Source: Manduca sexta
Taxonomy: Eukaryota > Arthropoda > Insecta > Lepidoptera > Sphingidae
DNA length: 64,000 nucleotides
Assembly (NCBI RefSeq): GCF_014839805.1
Contig: NC_051121.1
Location: 4,819,116 to 4,883,115, forward strand
Direction of reading: 5' to 3'
In this document: piece by piece, positions 1 through 11,028 of the stretch
Layout of the letters: each line of letters begins with the position of its first letter
How positions within the stretch are numbered: position 1 is the stretch's first letter
Made by a program: the position numbers and the translations under genes
Notes under the pieces: generated by a model
The model's database searches: none
The model's input: the letters and a program-made list of their open reading frames with translations, nothing else
Told to the model about the DNA's origin: nothing

Positions 1-832
1 TAAAACCTTGAACCAGCAAAACTATTAATTTGGCGCAGCAAAGTGAAAACAACTTATGACTATCATTAACCACTTTTAGTCTGCACGTTGTCGTACATAA
101 AATCGTCTGCAGACACTTTTATTGTAAACTCAACCGTATAGTGCGTCATCTAAAGTTGAGTTTTATTACTCATTGCTGTGTTGTGTAAAAAATATCCGCT
201 TCCATTATACGTTAGCAAAATTATGCTTTTCGTTCTAAATTCTTTAACAACTCTGTGTTTAATAACACATTAAAACTTACTGCATGCTGTCCAGTATAAA
301 ATTATAAATATAGCTTCGTATTTCATCGACTCCACAATTTCTTTGAAAATTTTCAAAATGTTAATATGATAATAGTGAGAGCAAGACACTTGGCTGTTAA
401 CTGCATGATAGTGAAAAACTTTATCACCCTTAAACATTAGCTGTTAAGTCTCATAATTGTGTAGTATATCTTCATAGCTATAAGACTAAAAATATACTGT
501 ATACAACATCCTAGCTATAATATGACTCAAACTGGCTCTATTTCTCTTTCAAATTATTCTTAGGGATTGGTAGAGTTAGCTCCAATCTGAATGTAATATT
601 AAAAACCTGATACCCTATAACTTTCTACTCTACATACTTTTACCTTGTTTTTGATCTCTAGAATTTTGATCTTTCACAGTAATATAAAGGTACTTCTTAT
701 TTTTTTTAATTAACCATAATGGCTACTTTCAGCCATTTTGTTTTTAATACTAGGTTTTGCCTGAGGCTCTGCCTGTGTGAAAAAGTTTTTCCAGGATAAA
801 TATTTTACCGGGATAAAAAGTAGCTTATAGTA
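1..832. other. AT-rich non-coding DNA
   Basis: No convincing coding region on either strand. Around 755-832 there is a degraded tail of the dispersed repeat that also occurs near 29965, 58709 and 52200. Its marks are a GCCTGAGGCTCTGCC-like end and a GGATAAAAAGTAGC stretch. Nothing else is recognised. Confidence 0.5.
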
Positions 833-833
833 C

Positions 834-938
834 TTAAGGCGATACCTCAAGGTCCATTTTCATACATTTTGTTTCACCTTTAATCTGGGTAACTAAACAA
901 GTATTGGCAATTAAAAAAAATTGAGGTATCGCCTTAAG
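834..938. mobile_element. Short MITE with 18-bp inverted ends and TTAA flanks
   Basis: An 18-bp sequence CTTAAGGCGATACCTCAA at 833-850 is repeated as its exact reverse complement at 921-938, about 70 bp away. Each end carries a TTAA outside GGCGATACCTCAA. This fits a tiny non-autonomous DNA transposon with a TTAA target duplication, as in piggyBac-type elements. There is no coding capacity. The superfamily assignment rests only on the TTAA and is inference. Confidence 0.6.
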
Positions 939-1840
939 GAGTAATGTTAAAATATGGAGTAAATTATTAGTAAAAAACTTTTCAAAATCGCTTTAGTAGT
1001 TCCTTAGATTACTGCGTCTAAATGAATTCAGCTTTAAATATTAGTATAGATATAATTATAAAATCTACAAAAATTATGCAAGTACCTACAAAATTTGCTC
1101 GGAGCCATCGCTGTGATATTACAAGTCTGAGACCACTTTTCATCTGTCAGCCTTTCTTGTGCGGACGGGTACGCTCATTATGCACCCAGTAACCATCTGC
1201 TAGAGATGTGCTATTAATTCGTGTTTTTCTAGCTCTTATACTTAGTTTGGGAAGTAAAAACCGAATGTAAGTTTTGATAGAGTCGTGCCGGACTTAGCTG
1301 CATTGATACGTTTGTGATTTTTAACATATATCAAGCCTTTACATCCGAAGCAGTAGACACATGTGCAACCAGAGCGCCTATTTTCGACACGTGGTATTCC
1401 ACCCTATGATGTGGTAGGGGGCGAACCTATCGCCATGTTAGGTAAAAGAAGAAAATATAAGCTGAGAAATAACATAAAATATTTAAATACTGTGACATGA
1501 ACTATATTAAACTGTTAGGCGAAATATGAAAAATTTAATTCACCATAATTTAAAAGAAAGAAAGAAAAGCTGTTTGAATGTTTGCTCGCTAAATTTAATT
1601 CCAGAGGTCCGCAGACGGGATGATATTTTAATACCCCTATAAGACGTTTGTTGCTTTGTGTCCAACCCTTTGTATAGAATCTGGATAATAACTTTAAGAC
1701 TTGTATGTCTTGTGGATGCGAGATATAAATATTTTGCTCTGTATTTATGTTTGAAATAGCCGTTTATAATTATGGTTTAAATCTGGGATTTATGTTGCTA
1801 AACGTTTGAAACCTAATTTTCTTACTTACTTAGTTTCTCT
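939..1840. other. AT-rich non-coding DNA with a SINE scrap
   Basis: No gene seen. At 1393-1445 a fragment reading as the minus strand of the family-A SINE body is recognisable (CCTATGATGTGGTAGGGGGC, then CTATCGCCATG). The rest is unassigned. Confidence 0.45.
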
Positions 1841-2112
1841 TAATAACTGTCTCGGTGGTGTAGTTGTACTGCATCTGCAGTACTGGTATGATGACGCGGT
1901 ATGGCAGCGCTTTGAGGTCCTAGGTTTAAATCCCGGGTCGGGCAATGTGATATTTGGGTTTTTCTGCCTAATGTTAGCCCGGAGTTTGGAATTTGTGCCC
2001 GATATGGCGATAGGCTCGCTCTCTATCACATCATGGGATGGAACACACTTGGCGAAATGGGTGCCCTAGTTGCGCCTCTGCTTATCCCTAGGGTCATAAA
2101 TGCGTGATGTGT
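1841..2112 (+). mobile_element. tRNA-derived SINE, family A, near full length
   Basis: The head resembles a tRNA gene with RNA polymerase III boxes: an A-box-like TCGGTGGTGTAGTTG and a B-box-like GGTTTAAATCCCGGGTCGGG. The conserved body has GCCCGATATGGCGATAGGCT and ATCACATCATGGGATGGAAC, and the end is TAAATGCGTGATGT. The short reading frames across it on both strands are by-products of the repeat. Related copies lie at 6062, 10056, 21826, 37486 and 53396. Confidence 0.8.
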
Positions 2113-2277
2113 GTTTTTTTTGTGTTTTAAACGGTTCCCAATCTCAATCTTCGATTCGACCCCAGAATTAACCAGAATTAATTAATCAGAATAAGGTATT
2201 TGTAAGAAAAATCTTTGTTCTGATTGGTCTATTTTTGAGATAGATTGGGATCGTTTATTGAAAATAGAAGTTAGTGG

Positions 2278-2450
2278 TTTGAGATAAAGCTAGTTATCGG
2301 ATTTCATAGCGATTTTTTTTGTATTTTATTATTCTCCTAAAGCTATCAAGGCTGGAGCCTTCACCGGGTGGACTGAGGTGTTGTTCATCCGAATAGTGAG
2401 CTATAATATCTACCTACATTTTACAATTTTCTACAGTGGTGAAGGGTGAA
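2278..2450 (+). repeat. Dispersed repeat, family E, partial
   Basis: Contains GGACTGAGGTGTTGTTCATCC followed by CTACCTACATTTTACAAT, which recurs near 29160 and 54775. The upstream half, with the CTTCGAA motif seen in other copies, is degraded. Classification is unknown. Confidence 0.5.
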
Positions 2451-2796
2451 TTGTCCAAAAGAGAACTTGACACAACGTATAGATACTGCTAATATGCATA
2501 AATATGATCTGCAAATCAAAGCAAATCAAAGCAAAGATAATTAGATTTATAAATTACGAAAGGAAAGCTGATAGGAATCGAGATAATAGCCTCCTCGCCA
2601 CTGATACGATGTAAAGATATTTAAAGTGATTTTATAATGTAATAAAGTCTACTCATAAAGCGTATGATGCGTTCAAAATGGCTGACTTGACCCGACATAG
2701 TAAAAAATCATTAGACTATTCAGTAGCGGCTTTTCACTATTCATTAAAATCTATGTACAGTTATGATTTTATTACAGTAAATAAGGCTTAAATAAA

Positions 2797-3118
2797 ATGC
2801 GGCGATAGCTTAGTTGGATGTGGACGGACAGCCGAGAATAATGTCCGCAGTTTTAAAATCCAAGGGCACACACCTCTGATTTATCTAAAATGATGTGTGT
2901 ATTCTTTATGAATTATCGCTTGCTTTTAACGGTGAAGAAAAATATTGTGAGGAAATCTGCATACCTGAGATATTCTCTACAGGAATTTTGAGGGTTTGTG
3001 AAGTTTACCAATCCGCACTAGGCCAGCGTGGTGGACTAAGGCCTAATTCTTCTCAGTAGTAGTGGAGGACCTTGCCCAGCAGTGGGACAGTATGCAATAC
3101 AGATCTGATATTATTGTA
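2797..3118 (+). mobile_element. tRNA-derived SINE, family B, near full length
   Basis: Begins GCGGCGATAGCTTAGTTGG (A-box-like) and continues with AAGGGCACACACCTCTGA. The body includes CCAATCCGCACTAGGCCAGC and GTGGTGGACTAAGGCC, then a tail with CCCAGCAGTGGGACAGTAT. Other copies are at 7596, 29489, 32036, 49035 and 52985. The B box (GTTTTAAAATCC) is decayed here. Confidence 0.75.
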
Positions 3119-5090
3119 TTATAAATGAGGTTTAATAAAAGGTGAATATTATATTTGTGTTCATGTCCCATGAGTTGAGGTGTCTCAGAATGTTAAGGTT
3201 CCTTAAATTCAAAACATATATTAAATTCACGCCATAATCTCATAAACTAATTCCCGCCACGTCTTCGAACAACTAATCTAATAAAATCTTACAGAAACTT
3301 TTGAAAAGGAGTTAACGCACTAAATAATCTTTATTAAATTGGGAAAAGTTTAAACGGCGACAGCAAAACTACATAAAACAAAATTAAGGCACACAAGGAG
3401 CTTTACATTTAAATTACAATAAAATGTGTTTGAATAAACACAAATTGCAGTTTCCACATTCATATTTAAATTGAAGCTCAACACCGTAGCTCGTAGCGCG
3501 TAGCCCGTAGCCAGGTGCAGCCGCGTAGTAACGCCGATCGATCAGTACGCGACATGCGAAATAAAATTATGTTCGTAGCTCGTTAAATATTTTATTATCG
3601 TTAAATTGATACTATTGTCAGAATTTATATCATATTTATTATATCTCTTTTTATTAAATTTACTGACAAATGAAATTTATTATTTCCACGAAAAATAGTT
3701 AAAAAGAAAATTGACGTATGAAAATTCTTTATAGTAGTCTTCTTATTAATAAAGACATTAGTATTTTGACTGTTAGGGATTTGATTTCAAAGGCACATTT
3801 TTTGTGATTTATAACGTCTTGATACAATTGCCTTTATACTAACGGAATGTGCGGTGAATGTAACACTCTTTGATTACATTTTACGAACAGTTTTTTCTAT
3901 TGTCTACCGCTCTAGCGGTCCACTTTCCGGTATTTTTTACCACCACACATTTAAAAACCACACGAAGTATTGTCGGACCTACGATTTGAACCCGGGAACT
4001 TCAGATTCATAAATAATAAACGCTACTATGATATAAACGGATTAAAAAAAATAAATAACACTAAAAATATAATTATCAGTCCAACGTATTCAGTGGAATT
4101 TATGATCTCATAATATACATAATTTTAATAAACAATAATTTCTAAAAACGCTCTCCTATTCAGATTTCAATTTTATTGTAACTGTACTAAGGTTACAAAT
4201 TACCTGAATTTCGCAGTTCCGAGGGCTGTTGTATGTACATGATATTGATTTATGATAACCTTGCTATATTCTGTGGAGTTACGGCTTTTGAATAGTTTTG
4301 AAGATGTTTACGAACGGCAAGAATATTTCCAATTATATTCTCACTATCTTTTTACCTCAGCTTGCCTTTTTCAGTAATAGTGCCATACTTTTCTGAAAGA
4401 ATTTTTCAGACGGTACAGAAGTTCTAGGGATCACTGTGTTCTAAAAACACAAAACTGAAACATTAATTATACTCGAAAAAAATGTCATTCCACGTTCAAG
4501 TCATTCATTCCATGGAACATTGGCAATGTTACTAGTTAACGGTAAAAGTAATGAACACGTTAGATACTCAGAAAGAATCTATTGCGGTCTTAAATCCATG
4601 GCGAATAAATACATGTCAAAATATGTATACCTACTTACCAAAGTTATTCCAGGGGCTATGACTTAGTGCATCTCAGTTTGGATCTTAAGTGCGATGCCAG
4701 CTATTACGCTGTCACATGAGCATCTCAAGATTTAATAAACACATATCAATAACGTTACTTTTAAACATGATCTTGGTAGAATAATGCTATTTAATAATGC
4801 TATTTTAATAATTCCGACTGCTGAGAGCTGTAGCTGAGCTGAGTTTAATCTATTTTACAGAGCCAACTCAGATGTTAACACGTATTCAATTCTTAAGTTT
4901 TGTTTATTAAACAAGTAAGCGATTCCTATCCGAATTTCGGCCACGGCGGCCAATCTCAACGGAGATTACCAAAACACAATAGTGGCGAATGTCAAAGTTT
5001 TCCGAACGGTAAGACACAACATAGATGCATTAATGCGGTCTGCAGAGTTTTAATGATATTTAAATTTTACATAAATTCCATATAAAGAAA
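3119..5090. other. AT-rich non-coding DNA
   Basis: No gene recognised. A small CpG-bearing patch at 3487-3555 holds repeated CGTAGC words. At 3950-4030 there is a decayed tRNA-like SINE end on the minus strand (GATTTGAACCCGGGAAC). The 4650-4740 stretch has words shared with the repeat at 9555-9765. The remainder is unassigned. Confidence 0.45.
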
Positions 5091-5540
5091 AGCCGGCAAG
5101 AATCTGGTTATATGGTACCTTCGTCACTGCACAAGTGTGTGCGCAATACCCTGTGTAATTTTTACAATTACAACTACGCCACCAAGGCAGTCTCTTATTA
5201 AATACTTCAGTAACTTAAACATTTACTTAAGATCGTACTCAAAGGTGAGACATAAATTCTAGATTAGGGTAGCAGGCAAGAATCGGGTTATATGGTACCT
5301 CTTCCACTAGTGTACAAGCGCGTGCGCAATACCCTGTGCAATTTTTACGATGGAAAAATCCAGTCATAATTAATTTGGCCCGACCCGGGATTCAAACTCA
5401 AAACCTCAGCGCGGTAGTCGTCTTCGTACCGTTTACAATTATAACTACGCCACCGAGACAGTCTCTTATACTTCAGTATTTTAAACGTTTACTTAAGATC
5501 GTACTCAAAGGAGAGATCTACATCTTACTAGGTTTAAAAA
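5091..5540 (-). repeat. Tandem duplication of a tRNA-headed SINE and flank
   Basis: Two copies (5091-5272 and 5275-5540) both start with GGCAAGAATC and GGTTATATGGTACC, and both end with CTTAAGATCGTACTCAAAGG. Read on the minus strand, the second copy has a good B box at 5382-5400 (complement of CCCGACCCGGGATTCAAAC). The first copy lacks about 75-85 bp covering that B-box region. A related element lies at 30225-30395. The flanking sequence is duplicated too, so this is a local duplication and not two insertions. Confidence 0.65.
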
Positions 5541-6061
5541 GTCTCATTCAGTGACACGCATGTTCCATTTTTAAAGTAACGATAAACGCAAACTAATTTG
5601 TTACATTTTTTATATAAAAGTAAATTAATGCTACTATGTGGTTCGTAAGTATGGGCTACAATTAATATCACTTACTCGCAAAAAACATTCAGGCAATTAA
5701 CCTAAAAGGTTCACTTGTAAGCTCGCTTAGGCGGACAATTCTCTGATAAATAACAGTTCTTAGTCCATTTTATTTAGAGCTAAGTTCTTGTTTTATCCAT
5801 CTAGGTAACTTATTATATTATATAGATACCAACATGAACAATTTTAGGATATAAAATTATTGCTTAATAACTAATCATATAACTAATGTTATTCGGTATC
5901 ACTTATTGACTATTAAAACTCGCAATCAATAAAAAAATACTTTAGTTCTTTGTTGTGTCACTTTATCAACAAACTAAATCGGTTACGGTAAACAAAACTT
6001 TACTTGAACTAATTAAAAACAAGAACAACTCAAAGAAAGTAAATATTTTTAGAGTGTATTC
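5541..6061. other. AT-rich non-coding DNA, nothing recognised
   Basis: No open reading frame of interest, no repeat family recognised by eye, and no GC shift. Confidence 0.4.
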
Positions 6062-6300
6062 ACACACACTCATCCCTTTTATTCCCGAAGGGATAAGCAG
6101 AGAGGCAACTGGTGCTTAAAATTACCGGTGTGTATTCCGTCCCATGATGTGATAGGGGAGAGCCTATCGCCATATCGGGGACAAATTCCAGACTCCGAAC
6201 TGATAGTGAAAGAAAAACTCAATATCACTTTGGCCGGAGATCGAATCCAAGACCTCAGCACTGCAGACTTTCTAATAAAACTAAGCTAACAAGACAGTCA
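6062..6300 (-). mobile_element. tRNA-derived SINE, family A
   Basis: Read on the minus strand this is the family-A SINE. The body words CCCATGATGTGATAGGGG and CCTATCGCCATATCGGGG are on the plus strand as complements of the element. The B box is decayed (GATCGAATCCAAGACCTC). Confidence 0.7.
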
Positions 6301-6759
6301 TCGACCGTATTCAGTTGCAAAATAATACTCTTTTGCAACTATTTTAAAGTGTAGTCTATTTTACGAGTGACACACACATCCATCACTTCAATCTGTATCG
6401 ACGCAATTTTACAATATAAGCGATGAAGCTCAGCGTACGAAACATACTTTGCAGCAGCAATTTCTGTAGAATCGTATTATCATCAGAACGATTTGCAGAC
6501 CTTCGAAAAACCTTCAGAAATTTTAACCTTTCGCCACCGCTAATTTGTATTTAATTTTCAACAAAATTAATAAAATATAAAAATAAAACTCTTGATTTTC
6601 TTGAAAAGTAAATTGGAGACAAGTAATAAACTATTCAAGTCCAATATTACATAGTTCAGAATCAAACGTCTATTGTCAAACAACAAACCACAAACTATTG
6701 ATTACTCTTCCTAGATATCTCAACATCCTCGTGGAAACCGTTTGAAAAACTGAAACACA
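6301..6759. other. Non-coding DNA, nothing recognised
   Basis: Moderately AT-rich, with no reading frame or repeat that can be supported. Confidence 0.4.
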
Positions 6760-6990
6760 CACATATACCCACGCCTGCACTCGCTCGGCCCAGACGGGGC
6801 GGCGAGCCCCTGTGCGAGCGAGATCGGAGATATTACCTCTACGAGTTAGAAGAGAGCGGACGGGTGATATTGACCTTGCGAAGCGTGACGTCATTCGCGA
6901 CCTAGCTGCAGCTTCCCTTGTACCTGTTGCGTATGTGTGCGTGATCCAGACCCTGAATTAACGTTGTGTGCGTGAGTTTCCTTAAACGAT
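6760..6990. promoter_or_regulatory. CpG-dense patch, possible promoter or 5' exon
   Basis: This stretch is much richer in G, C and CpG than its surroundings. It holds an 8-bp inverted repeat (CTCGCTCG at 6780-6787, CGAGCGAG at 6815-6822) enclosing a second GGGGC/GCCCC stem. A TGACGTCA-like CRE site lies near 6887. A 72-residue open frame on the minus strand shows no family resemblance. It lies beyond the 3' end of the GRXCR gene, so it would serve a different gene. This is inference from composition only. Confidence 0.3.
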
Positions 6991-7595
6991 AGTTGGGTGT
7001 TGCGGGAATTTTATGTTTGTGATATTGGGGACTGTAACTGTTTGTTTTTAAATACTGTTAAGGATTGATTGATTATTAATTTTTGAATTCAGTAAATACT
7101 TGAATTCGTCTTAACTTAGATATAAGAACTACGTTCATTTTCTAAAAAATAATTATGTTTAGCGCATTGCATAACTTGAATATAGGCAATGCACCTATTG
7201 ACTTTAAGAAATAGACTAAGACATAATTAGGTAGCAAAGAAACAGACTCCACAGTAGTACACGAATCATCCAAATATTAACAAAATATTTCAAATCATTT
7301 CACATGGAAAATATAAAGCTACTTTACCCAAGTAGAACTCAATTATCCAAATTATTTTAGACAAATCACAAGATTACCAAACACCGCGCATGCCCGCGAC
7401 GCGCGTAGTAGTGTGCGTGCCTCGTTCTTATAACAATTCGTGCAACAGGCTGGGTGTGTTCGTGTTACATCGATTTCCGACACAAAAGCAACAGGCCAGT
7501 AACAACGTTGCTTAATTACCGCAATTCGGTAAACAATCGTAATTACAACAATGTATTTGGCGTAATTATTGTTCCTTGTAGATGTTTTATAATAA
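6991..7595. other. Non-coding DNA with a small CpG patch
   Basis: No gene recognised. A second short CpG-rich stretch occurs at 7383-7430 (GCGCATGCCCGCGACGCGCG). The 60-residue open frame near 7454 has no recognisable similarity. Confidence 0.4.
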
Positions 7596-7918
7596 TAATA
7601 ATATCAGCCCTGTATTATATACTTACCCACTGCTGAGCACGGGCCTCCTCTACTACTGAGAGGGATTAGGCCTTAGTCTACCACGCTGACCTAGTGCGGA
7701 TTGGTAGACTTCACACACCTTCGAAATTCCTATAGAGAACTTCTGAGATGTGCAGGTTTCCTCACGATGTTTTCCTTCACCGTTAATGCGAACGATAAAT
7801 TCACAAAAAATACACACATGATTGACATGATTTTAGAAAAGTCAGAGGTGTGTGCCCTTGGGATTTGAACTTACGGACATACGTCTTGGCAGTCCGTTCC
7901 ACACCCAACTAGGCTAGT
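7596..7918 (-). mobile_element. tRNA-derived SINE, family B
   Basis: Minus-strand copy of the family whose plus copy is at 2797. Plus-strand words include CCTCTACTACTGAGAGGGAT, CCAGTGCGGATTGG-like text, CCTCACGATGTTTTCCTTC and GTCCGTTCCACACCCAACTA. The last of these is the complement of the tRNA-like head. Confidence 0.75.
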
Positions 7919-8114
7919 AGATGTTTTAGTATATGATTAAATATTCGGTACTTGAGTACGTGTTCGACAGACATGTGTCGAATGTCGAGGCATAATAATT
8001 TATACAAAGTATGGTCGATCTGTATACTGCTGTTCGGTGCGGTGGAGTCATTTTGTCAGGCCTGGATAATTAATCGTTTATACACGATTGCTCTATAGGG
8101 TTCCTGAAATCACA

Positions 8115-8300
8115 TATTTTCTTAGAGATTACCAGTCTTACTTATAAAAATTTCGCAAAGCTATGCTTAGTTAAGACACGAATTTACTCGATCAGGTGTA
8201 AGTCAAAACCCGCCATTTTGCCTCTTAATAAGGCTTAAACTAGGAAACCAGTGATGTATTGACAGCTATTTAAGCAGTTCTTATTATTTTATGTTACGGA
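8115..8300 (+). repeat. Dispersed repeat, family G
   Basis: Shares a long block with 13100-13275 in the opposite orientation, including CAAAACCCGCCATTTTGCC and TTGACAGCTATTTAAGCAG. The class is not recognised. It could be the end of a larger DNA element. Confidence 0.5.
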
Positions 8301-8814
8301 CAAATCTTACTAGTGCAGCGTTAGTCAATTATTACAAAAAGTATAGTCTATTTTGAGTGTTGATACCTGTTACGCAATGAAATTGCTCTAATATTTTAAT
8401 TTAATTAATATAATTAAGACTTATAACAACTTTAATAGTACTATTTTACATAAATTCAACGATTACTTAGCAAAAAATACTCCTAAAGCAATATTCTTAA
8501 TTATTAGCCACGAGGCCATAAATGTTAGATTGGTTGACCGACCAGTCGACGGATTTTTTGACAAATTTGCTGTAAGCCTTTGATAGTTTGACTCGACTGC
8601 AAAAGGTGAGTTGGATGAATTTTTGAGTGGAACATTTTATAGGGTGGCTGACTGATAATTATAGATTACGAAATTTTTTATTACAAAGTTGACACTTTTA
8701 AGAAGAAGTTCCAATTAGAAAGTAACAGCTAAGGTGCCGGTTTAAAAAAAAATGGAGATCTTTTTAAATGCGTATACTTTAACCCGATGCTACTCAAATT
8801 GCGTCCTGCTGGGC
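8301..8814. other. AT-rich non-coding DNA, nothing recognised
   Basis: No supported gene or repeat. An open frame starting near 8752 runs into the SINE-like repeat that follows and is not a gene. Confidence 0.4.
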
Positions 8815-8950
8815 TTTTCAATTTTTTTTGTGGAATACCAAACAATACTTTGTAATTCAAAATGTTGGATGGTGTTTCTACAGTTTATGGGCGGTGGTAT
8901 CGTTTACTATCAGGCGATCCTCAACCTCGTCTCGTCTTTCAGAGTAATAA
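8815..8950 (+). mobile_element. SINE-like repeat, family C, 3' part
   Basis: Contains GGAATACCAAACAATACTTTG, then TTCAAAATGTTGGATGGTG and TTATGGGCGGTGGTATCG, ending in an A-rich tail near 8947. These words are shared with copies at 30957, 55335 and 59395, and with minus-strand copies at 14885, 37158, 49915, 62618 and 63868. Confidence 0.65.
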
Positions 8951-9389
8951 AATAAAAAAAGATTTGGTGCATCGAGGTTTTGCAAGTTAACCAGATGAGT
9001 TCAAAATACTATTAAAACTAAAAAATCTTCAAAGAATCCAAAGATGACTTCAGCTTACTAATAAGAATGAAATAATTTAGTTTATTGTGAACATTTTTAA
9101 TAAATAAAACGTTAAAATTTAATTACATTTATAAACAGTACAGAAGGTCAATAAATTTACATTATCTTAGTGGTCTTAAGACGTCTTTGTCCCAAATAAA
9201 AAAGGTTGAGTACAGCCGCTTAACATGTTCATTGAACGATATTATTTAGTGTTTTGTCTTTTCGTGTAGACAAAACATTGTAGAGTTTTTCAATTGAAAC
9301 ATATCAGTTTGAGGCCGTATTAAGAAATTAATATCATCTTTGAGTAATATCTCAAGTAGACATTAAAATTAAACTATTGTTTAGTCCCC
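8951..9389. other. AT-rich non-coding DNA, nothing recognised
   Basis: Nothing supportable on either strand. Confidence 0.4.
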
Positions 9390-9515
9390 CACCGTGACCA
9401 CGAAGGCTGCAAAGTCTTCGAAACGTCGGGAGAAAATAAAATATATTAAAACCATGATAAAATCCGAAAAATAGTTAAATTTGAATGTCTAACATTCGCG
9501 TAAACATAAGAATTA
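9390..9515 (-). repeat. Dispersed repeat, family E
   Basis: Marked by GTCTTCGAAACGTCGGGAG and, downstream, CATTCGCGTAAACATAAGAA. The same pair in the opposite order and strand is at 36275 and 49792, and in the same strand at 39440. The class is unknown. Confidence 0.55.
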
Positions 9516-9554
9516 AGTTATTATTTCCAGTAGATATTTAATGTATTGAAATAT

Positions 9555-9765
9555 TTAATGAACCAAGCTGCCATTTAATAGCTTATTCTCAGTTGAGTTG
9601 GTGCTGTTACATAAACAAAACTCAGCTTTCAAAATCCGTCACATATTATGCCTCAAAATGTCATTTGAGCTGAATGTTTATAATATGGGTTTTCAATAGG
9701 GACTATCTTGAGATGCCGACTTTAATTTGACAGCATCTCAGCTGATATCGCACTTGAGAGCAAAA
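9555..9765. repeat. Low-copy repeat shared with 57240-57445
   Basis: The words GACTATCTTGAGATGC and GATATCGCACTTGAGAG occur here, and their complements occur near 57250-57312. The similarity is patchy, so this is an old copy. The minus-strand open frame at 9703-9897 is not supported as a gene. Confidence 0.35.
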
Positions 9766-10055
9766 CTGAGTTAAATTTATAAATTTTGAGTGTAGTATAC
9801 TGACACACGCCTGAAATTTTTTTTTACAATCTGTCAGAAGAAAATCGTTTATTACACTTGATATTTTATCATGGTAAAGTTCACGAACGAGCAACACATG
9901 TTTGATGTCATAAAAACTAACATAAAAACTTGTCTGATCTCAGTATCAAGCACGAATGGTTTAAGTAGCTTGTTTCTCTCCTCCTTAATACAGCGTAATA
10001 TATTGTTGCCTTTAGACTAAGGTAATTTTGATGTTTATTTAAAACAAACACATAT

Positions 10056-10285
10056 CTCTTTTTTATTAGCAAAGGTAGGCAGAGATCGAACTAGGATACC
10101 CACTTTTTGCTATATGGGTTTCGTCCCATGATGCGATAGTAAGAGAGCCTATCGCCATATCGTACACAAATTCCAGACTTCGGGCTGTTACTTAGTAGAA
10201 CCTAATATTGCTTCCTGAGCTGGGATTCGAACATGAGATCTCGTACCGCCCATGCTACTACGTCAGTCGGCACCACTAGATTAAA
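10056..10285 (-). mobile_element. tRNA-derived SINE, family A
   Basis: Plus-strand text TTTCGTCCCATGATGCGATA and GAGCCTATCGCCATATCG is the complement of the SINE body. GAGCTGGGATTCGAACATG is the complement of its B box, followed by the decayed head. Confidence 0.7.
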
Positions 10286-10662
10286 GCATTGTTTTACGTT
10301 TATATTGTTTTATAATAGATAAATTCCCTGTTTATCTCGCCACCTTGACATGCACTCAGTCATAGCGTGGATGAGTTATTTATAGACTTTCATGTAGGTC
10401 AGTGTTGGTCATTCTATTAGTCTTGTTATTTCGACTGTGAACAGCTCAGGTTTCATTGAGGCATGGAGTCTAGAGTTCTTGATTAAGAAACCTAAGCTTG
10501 AAATTGGATTTGAGGAAAGGTTGCTTGTTGCGCTATTTCGCAATGTTTTTGATGTTGACAAAAGCTGTTGATAATTTGGCTGGTTGCTGGCGTTTGTTTA
10601 AATTACAAGGGCTATTAAGACTTTAATAAAATTCAATTATAATTTCCTTTCTTTCTTTAGTG
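10286..10662. other. Non-coding DNA, nothing recognised
   Basis: No supported gene or repeat. Confidence 0.4.
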
Positions 10663-11028
10663 CGTCTGAATGACGAGGCGAGCATACCGCTTGCCTGATA
10701 GTAAGCGATATGACGAAGACTGCCTATAAACAGTAGAAACACTATACAAAACTTTTAACTATAAAATATTGCGTGGCTTTCCACTGCGCTCGTTACCATA
10801 AGACATATTATAATCTCATAAGCCTATAATTACGCTGGCTACAATATCCTTCAAACCGAAATACAATATACATGTACACTGCTACTTGAAGAAATAGAGT
10901 TTGCCGATAAGCCCATAATTACACTGGCTACAATATCCTTCAAAACGCTACTATAGTGCATATACACTGCTGGTTGGCGGTAGAAATAGACATTGCGGTG
11001 GTACCTACCTAAACGGTTCTTCGCATAC
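10663..11028 (-). mobile_element. SINE-like repeat, family C, with internal duplication
   Basis: Contains CGCTTGCCTGATAGTAAGCG, AAACAGTAGAAACACTAT and TTCCACTGCGCTCGT-like words, ending GACATTGCGGTGGTACCTAC. The block with TTACACTGGCTACAATATCC and CTTCAAA occurs twice (about 10838-10870 and 10912-10945). This copy therefore carries a short internal duplication. Confidence 0.65.
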
